A program made the position numbers and the translations under genes. The notes beneath the pieces were generated by a model. The model was not told the DNA's origin. It made no database searches and saw only the letters and a program-made list of their open reading frames with translations. DNA of 18,435 nt from Marinihelvus sp036351115 (GTDB lineage: Bacteria > Pseudomonadota > Gammaproteobacteria > Xanthomonadales > SZUA-36), in NCBI GenBank assembly GCA_036351115.1, contig JAZBOL010000062.1, positions 1-18,435 on the forward strand. The letters are read 5' to 3'. Numbering within the stretch: the stretch's first letter is position 1; every line of letters starts with the position of its first letter. Below are positions 14,743-18,435 of the stretch, piece by piece.

Positions 14743-16118
14743 CCGCCGGACTCCTCTTCATCCCGTTCTTCCCGGCGGAGTCGACAGGCGACCGCCATGC
14801 GGTGCGCGTCGAGCCCTTCGGCCTCGGCAATGCGCATGGCGTCCCTGCCGGCCACGGCGAGGCCTGCGGGCGTGGCTCGCTGGACCGTCATGCGACGCAT
14901 GAAGTCGGTGACGGACAGGCCGCTGTAAGCCCGGGCATAGCCATAGGTCGGCAGGACGTGGTTCGTGCCCGAGCTGTAGTCGCCGAGGGATTCCGGGGTC
15001 CAGCGGCCGAGGAATACGGACCCGGCCGCGGTCACCGAGACGAGCAGGTCGTCGGCGTCCGCCGTATTGACGATCAGGTGTTCCGGCGCGTAGCGATTGG
15101 ACACGGACACGCCCTCCGCCGTGCTGTCCACCTCGATGAGCCGCAGATTCTGCAGGGCGTCTTCGAGAATGCCGGCCCGGGTGGTTTGCGCGGCCAGGAC
15201 GGGCAGCCGTTCAGCGACCCTGCTCAGCAAGCGGGCGCTGTCACTCAGCAGCACGGCCTGGGAATCCGGTCCGTGCTCCGCCTGGGAGAGCAGATCCCAG
15301 GCGACGGCGTCCGCGTCGGCTTCACCATCCGCGATCACCAGCACTTCGGAGGGGCCGGCCGGCAGGTCCTGGGCCGCACCCCCGGGCATGGCCGACACCT
15401 GGCGTTTCGCTTCCGTCACCCAGGCGTTGCCGGGACCGTAGAGCTTGGCGCAGGCGGGGACGCTCTCAGTACCGAAGGCCATGGCGGCGATCGCCTGGGC
15501 GCCGCCGGCCCGGATGACCCGGCGCACACCGCAGTGATGCGCTGCGGCCAGGAGAGCCGGGTCGATGCGGCCTCCTTCACCCGGTGGCGTACACAGGACC
15601 ATGTCCCCGCAGCCCGCGATGGACGCGGGGATGGCGAGCATGAGCACGGTCGAGATCAGGGGTGCGGAGCCGCCGGGCACGTACAGGCCCACCGGGGAAA
15701 TGGGCACGTAACGCGCCTGGCATTCGAGCCCCGGCGCGGTTTCCGTGGTGAAGCCCCGGGGCGCGCCGGCCTCGTGGAACCGCCGGATGCGGGCGGCGGC
15801 CTGTTCGATGGCTGTCATCAGCCCGGGATCGACGGCTTCCCGCGCCTGGGCCAGGGTGTCGGGATCCACGACCAGGTCGGCGATGGTGACGCCATCGAAG
15901 CGCTCGGCGTAGTCGCGAAGGGCGTTGTCACCCCCGGCGCGCACGGTCTCGAGGATTTGCGTGACGACGCTTTCCAGCTCGCCGCGGTCCTGGGGCGGCC
16001 GCGCCAGGACCGCGCTGCGCTCGGTCTCGTCGAGATCGCGCCAGGCCACGGGTGTCGTCGGGTCGTCCGCGCGGGGTGCGACGGCTGCTTCGGTCAATTC
16101 GTTGGGCAGGGCGTTCAT
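14739..16118 (-). CDS. hisD: Histidinol dehydrogenase
   Basis: This NAD- and zinc-dependent enzyme (459 residues) oxidises histidinol to histidine in two steps. Zinc ligands are visible at Q279 and H282 (SQAEHGPDSQ), D380 (TPESLGDYSSGTNH) and H439 (LDAHRMAV). The catalytic pair E346-H347 is in NRYAPEHLIV. YVPGGSAPLISTVLM and LYGPGNAWVTEAK are the usual nucleotide and substrate motifs. The ATG at 16118 overlaps the hisG stop as ATGA. The frame stays open upstream, but that part is hisG in another frame. A polar, Ala/Pro-rich tail of about 25 residues precedes the conserved start. Confidence 0.96.
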   Translation of the reverse strand: MNALPNELTEAAVAPRADDPTTPVAWRDLDETERSAVLARPPQDRGELESVVTQILETVRAGGDNALRDYAERFDGVTIADLVVDPDTLAQAREAVDPGLMTAIEQAAARIRRFHEAGAPRGFTTETAPGLECQARYVPISPVGLYVPGGSAPLISTVLMLAIPASIAGCGDMVLCTPPGEGGRIDPALLAAAHHCGVRRVIRAGGAQAIAAMAFGTESVPACAKLYGPGNAWVTEAKRQVSAMPGGAAQDLPAGPSEVLVIADGEADADAVAWDLLSQAEHGPDSQAVLLSDSARLLSRVAERLPVLAAQTTRAGILEDALQNLRLIEVDSTAEGVSVSNRYAPEHLIVNTADADDLLVSVTAAGSVFLGRWTPESLGDYSSGTNHVLPTYGYARAYSGLSVTDFMRRMTVQRATPAGLAVAGRDAMRIAEAEGLDAHRMAVACRLRREERDEEESGG

Positions 16119-16996
16119 GCCAGCATCTTCTCCACGGGCATCACCAGGATGGCCGAGGCGCCGGCCGCCTTCAGCGCTTCGAGGTGTTCCCAGAACAGGG
16201 TTTCGCGACACACGGCGTGCACCGCGACGCGATCGCTGTTGCCCTCGAGGGACAGCAGGGTGGGTTGTTCCGCGCCGGGCAGCAGTTCCGTGATGGCTTG
16301 CACCGCCTCCCGCGGGGCGTGGAGCATAACGTACTTGCTCTCGGCCGCGTGTAAAACGCCGTCGAGGCGCAGCAGCAGCCGGTCGAGCAGGGCCTGCTTG
16401 TCCTCTTCCAGGGCCTGGCTGCCGCGGTACAGGGCGGCCGTGCTGCGGAAGATGACTTCGAGCTCGCGCAGGTGATTGGCGCGCAGGGTGGTGCCCGTGG
16501 ACACGAGGTCGGAGATGGCGTCGGCGGTGCCCAGCCCCGGCGCAATTTCCACGGAGCCGGCGAGTTCTACGATGGTCGCTTCCACGCCCTGCTCCGCCAG
16601 CAGGTGCCGGGTCAGGGACGGATAGGAGGTGGCGATGCGCGCGCCGTTCAGGTCTGCGGCTTCCGTGACGGTGGAATCCTCCGGGACCGCGAGGGACAGG
16701 CGGCAGCCACCGAAACGCAGAGGCCTCAGCTGCTCCAGGCCGTCGCCCCCGTTCCGCTCCAGCATCACTTCCTCGGCGATGTTCTCGCCGACGATGCCCA
16801 GTTCGCAGACGCCGTCGAGCAGCATGCGCGGGATGTCGTCGTCCCGGACCAGCAGCAGGTCGACGGGGAAATCCTGCCCGTACCAGAACAGCTTGTCCTT
16901 GCTTCGGGCAAACTGCAGGCCGCAGCTTTGCAGCAGGCCGAGGGATTTGTCGGACAGGCGTCCGGATTTCTGGATGGCGACGCGGATGCGGCTCAT
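16115..16996 (-). CDS. hisG: ATP phosphoribosyltransferase, long form
   Basis: This first and committed enzyme of histidine synthesis (293 residues) joins ATP and PRPP. KSGRL at the N-terminus and the PRPP loop EIAPGLGTADAISDLVSTG (150-168) are typical. The length and the C-terminal region from about residue 212 match the long HisG form, which has its own regulatory (histidine-binding, ACT-like) domain and needs no HisZ; none is seen nearby. Feedback inhibition by histidine is expected from the family. The ATG at 16996 overlaps the regulator's stop as ATGA, and the stop overlaps the hisD start in the same way. Confidence 0.95.
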   Translation of the reverse strand: MSRIRVAIQKSGRLSDKSLGLLQSCGLQFARSKDKLFWYGQDFPVDLLLVRDDDIPRMLLDGVCELGIVGENIAEEVMLERNGGDGLEQLRPLRFGGCRLSLAVPEDSTVTEAADLNGARIATSYPSLTRHLLAEQGVEATIVELAGSVEIAPGLGTADAISDLVSTGTTLRANHLRELEVIFRSTAALYRGSQALEEDKQALLDRLLLRLDGVLHAAESKYVMLHAPREAVQAITELLPGAEQPTLLSLEGNSDRVAVHAVCRETLFWEHLEALKAAGASAILVMPVEKMLA

Positions 16997-17304
16997 GATC
17001 GGGTCCTCTCGCGGCGAAGGGCCAGCCGGTAGCCCCCTTCGCCCATGTTCAGGAAACGCGCAACGCGACCGATGGTGGTGACGCTCACCCCCGTGATCTC
17101 GCTGATGTCCCGGTAGCTGCGTCCCTCGCTCAGCAGGGACGCGGTCCACCAGCGGTCGACGATGGCCTCGAGTTCGGACGGGGTGCACAGGTCCAGCAGG
17201 AACTGGCGCACCTCTTCCTCGGAGTCCAGGGTCAGAAAGGCCTTGTACAGCGACTGGGCCTGCGTCTTGAGCGCGTTTTTCTGATCGTCGTTGTGCTGTT
17301 TCAT
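16993..17304 (-). CDS. TrpR-superfamily YerC/YecD-type regulator at the head of the his operon
   Basis: This small DNA-binding protein (103 residues) belongs to the YerC/YecD branch of the TrpR superfamily. The family core is complete: DLCTPSELEAIVDRW (38-52), then a helix-turn-helix GRSYRDISEITGVSVTTIGRV (61-81), then ARFLNMGEGGYRLAL. Known TrpR binds its operator when loaded with tryptophan. By analogy this one may bind histidine or a pathway signal, which is an inference. It is the first gene of the his operon, overlaps hisG by ATGA, and has a palindrome over its promoter, so it probably represses the whole operon including itself. No strong ribosome site precedes the ATG. Confidence 0.88.
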   Translation of the reverse strand: MKQHNDDQKNALKTQAQSLYKAFLTLDSEEEVRQFLLDLCTPSELEAIVDRWWTASLLSEGRSYRDISEITGVSVTTIGRVARFLNMGEGGYRLALRRERTRS

Positions 17305-17326
17305 CTGTATGAGTGTATTAACACGC

Positions 17327-17339
17327 TAGTACGTTACTA
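17327..17339. promoter_or_regulatory. 13-bp inverted repeat over the his operon start site, candidate operator
   Basis: TAGTA-CGT-TACTA is a perfect 5-3-5 repeat covering the predicted transcription start. With its neighbour it contains CTAGTACG (17326-17333), which recalls the CTAG core of E. coli TrpR operators. A second weaker repeat, GTGT-ATTA-ACAC, lies just downstream at 17313-17324. Binding by the TrpR-like protein is an inference. Confidence 0.45.
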
Positions 17340-17342
17340 CAT

Positions 17343-17371
17343 AGCATAGGGGACAGTGCCCTGGGAAACAA
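17343..17371 (-). promoter_or_regulatory. Promoter of the his operon
   Basis: On the minus strand TTGTTT (17371-17366) is followed after 17 bases by TATGCT (17348-17343), each matching 4 of 6 consensus bases. The predicted start is near 17336, which leaves a leader of about 32 bases before the regulator gene. That leader is too short for a His-rich leader peptide and attenuator, and no run of His codons is seen. Confidence 0.5.
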
Positions 17372-17374
17372 GGG

Positions 17375-17386
17375 CCGGCATGCCGG
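17375..17386. promoter_or_regulatory. 12-bp perfect palindrome upstream of the his promoter
   Basis: CCGGCATGCCGG lies 3 bases upstream of the his -35 element, in the 215-bp region between divergent genes. It could be a site for a second regulator or a chance GC palindrome. Confidence 0.25.
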
Positions 17387-17413
17387 AACGGTGCCGAGGG
17401 ACAAGGTGCGCTG

Positions 17414-17442
17414 TTGCGCCTAACCTGTCCTGAGGGTTTAAA
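17414..17442 (+). promoter_or_regulatory. Weak candidate promoter of the VNG-repeat protein gene
   Basis: TTGCGC (17414-17419) and TTTAAA (17437-17442) are 17 bases apart. The match is weak (3 of 6 and 4 of 6). It would give a leader of about 70 bases. Confidence 0.25.
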
Positions 17443-17519
17443 CGGTTCGCGGTCCAGCGCCGTCAAACCGTCAACGCAAAAACATCCGGGCCCCTGGGCC
17501 GTACGAGGAGATCAAGACC

Positions 17520-18299
17520 ATGTCGAGAAATGTATCGCCCCTGGGAGGAGTTCGTCGCTCCGTTCTGTTCGCTGCGCTGCTGGCGTCGGGCTCGGCCCTG
17601 GCCGACGTGCGCGAGGAAGTCACGTTCAGCTACACGCTGGAGTCCGGGGGGCGCCTGAGCCTGGAAAACGTCAACGGAAGCATTTCCATCGACGGCGGAG
17701 ACGGCGACCAGGTCGTGATCACCGCGCACAAGAAGGCCAACAACCAGGAGGCCCTCGACGAGATCGAGATCAACATCGACGCCACCTCGACCCGCATCAG
17801 CATCGACACGGATTTGCCGAACAGCAAGGGCTGGTGGGGCGGAAACAACTCGGGCGCCAGCGTGAGTTACGAGCTGTCCGTGCCGAGCAACATCGATCTC
17901 GACAGCATCAGCTCGGTCAACGGCGGCATCGACATCAGCGGTGTCTTCGGCACCGTCAAGGCGGAAACGGTCAATGGCAGCATCGACGTGGACGACGCGG
18001 CAGGCGATGTCAAGCTGGAGACCGTGAACGGCAGTATCGACGCGCGTTTCAGTTCCGTGACCGGTGACCAGCGTATCAACTGCGACACGGTCAATGGCAA
18101 GATCAATTTGACCCTGCCCGCCAACGCCGACGCCAGTGTCTCCGTCGAAACCGTGAACGGGAGCATTAATGCCAGCGATTTCGGGCTGAAAGTGGACAAA
18201 GGGTTCGTCGGCAAGAGCCTGGACGGGGACATCGGCGACGGATCCGCCCGCATCACGGCGAACACGGTAAACGGCGGGGTCAAGCTTCGGGCGCGCTAA
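17520..18299 (+). CDS. Secreted DUF4097-like repeat protein (VNG-repeat beta-solenoid type)
   Basis: This exported protein has 259 residues. A signal peptide (to about ALA, residue 28) leads into a repeat region. The motif VNG(S/G/K)(I/V) occurs at residues 51, 133, 151, 169, 191, 212 and 250. The central copies are spaced 18-22 residues and alternate with short strands such as IDVDD, KLET and INLTL, the pattern of a right-handed beta-solenoid as in DUF4097 putative adhesins. A Gly/Asn/Trp-rich insert (KGWWGGNNSG, 103-112) interrupts the first half. GAGGAG at 17505-17510 lies 9 bases before the ATG and fixes the start. It is divergent from the his operon and has no evident link to it. Function is unknown; an envelope or surface role is an inference. 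Confidence 0.82.
   Translation: MSRNVSPLGGVRRSVLFAALLASGSALADVREEVTFSYTLESGGRLSLENVNGSISIDGGDGDQVVITAHKKANNQEALDEIEINIDATSTRISIDTDLPNSKGWWGGNNSGASVSYELSVPSNIDLDSISSVNGGIDISGVFGTVKAETVNGSIDVDDAAGDVKLETVNGSIDARFSSVTGDQRINCDTVNGKINLTLPANADASVSVETVNGSINASDFGLKVDKGFVGKSLDGDIGDGSARITANTVNGGVKLRAR
17916..18167 (+). repeat. Degenerate repeats encoding VNG(S/G)I units
   Basis: Five units of roughly 54-66 bp, each carrying a gtcaa(t/c)gg or gtgaacgg core, encode the VNG motifs at residues 133, 151, 169, 191 and 212. Third-codon bases differ between units, so these are old, selected repeats and not a recent tandem expansion. Confidence 0.6.
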
Positions 18300-18325
18300 A
18301 AATTTGAAATCGGGGGCAGGGGTGC

Positions 18326-18342
18326 GGGTCCTGGGTCCTGGG
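18326..18342 (+). repeat. Short direct repeat GGGTCCT x2
   Basis: Two adjacent 7-bp copies of GGGTCCT followed by GGG, in the noncoding tail after the VNG-repeat gene. Confidence 0.5.
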
Positions 18343-18357
18343 CTTTCCGGCCGGTCC

Positions 18358-18420
18358 GGCGCCCTTCGGGTGCCCTCACGGGCGACGGCATTCCGGCTTC
18401 GCTTCTTTCGCTGCGCGAAA
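18358..18420. repeat. Hairpin cluster in the right-end intergenic region, possible dispersed repeat or terminator
   Basis: Three hairpins occur in a row: a 7-bp stem with one G-U pair and loop TTC (18358-18374), GCCC-TCAC-GGGC (18372-18383, sharing bases with the first), and TTTCGC-TGC-GCGAAA (18406-18420). No gene is seen from 18300 to the edge. No clear T-run follows, so an intrinsic terminator is uncertain. The packed stems resemble intergenic repeat elements. Confidence 0.35.
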
Positions 18421-18435
18421 ACCGCAAAGCCTCCA

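Noticed and set aside
17305..17345. His leader peptide and attenuator
   Set aside because: No short frame with a run of His codons is present between the predicted start site and the first gene, and the leader is only about 32 bases.

Overview
The window looks like a GC-rich gammaproteobacterial chromosome segment, possibly from the Xanthomonadales/Chromatiales side. The evidence is a compact histidine operon in the enterobacterial order (hisG-D-C-B-H-A-F-IE) with fused hisB and fused hisIE, and a HisB whose phosphatase domain lacks most of the cysteine zinc loop, which recalls Xanthomonas-type HisB. This placement is an inference from family features, because no rRNA or other marker gene is present. 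I see no tRNA, rRNA, CRISPR array, insertion sequence or prophage.

Layout. Positions 1-227 (minus) hold the start of a Tat-exported protein that runs off the left edge. Positions 238-5935 look like a peptide-use cluster. It has a cytoplasmic M20 dipeptidase (minus), a divergently transcribed POT/PTR2 proton-peptide symporter, and a large lipoprotein in which a DUF885 metallopeptidase is followed by an MliC-like lysozyme-inhibitor domain and a third small domain. Next come a metallo-beta-lactamase/beta-CASP nuclease-like protein with a TTG start (6018-7397), an ArsR-type repressor with its own promoter and operator-like palindrome, and a phosphinothricin-acetyltransferase-like GNAT enzyme (both minus). 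Positions 8416-9829 encode cytochrome c' and a diheme c-type cytochrome.

Positions 9820-17304 (minus) hold the complete histidine biosynthesis operon. It has eight enzyme genes, mostly coupled by 4-10 bp overlaps or very short gaps. A TrpR/YerC-family regulator leads it and overlaps hisG by ATGA. The promoter region before the regulator has a -35/-10 pair with 17-bp spacing and a 13-bp inverted repeat over the expected start site. This suggests repressor control in place of the classical his leader-peptide attenuator, of which I see no sign. The operon's last gene overlaps the convergent diheme cytochrome gene by 10 bp, so no terminator fits between them.

Positions 17520-18299 (plus) encode a secreted DUF4097-like protein built on repeated VNG(S/G)I motifs. 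The last 136 bp are noncoding, with a short direct repeat and several hairpins.

The most unusual items are the DUF885-MliC-third-domain fusion lipoprotein, the TrpR-like regulator with its candidate operator at the head of the his operon, the cysteine-less ArsR with a palindrome over its start site, and the HisB variant without the usual zinc ligands.
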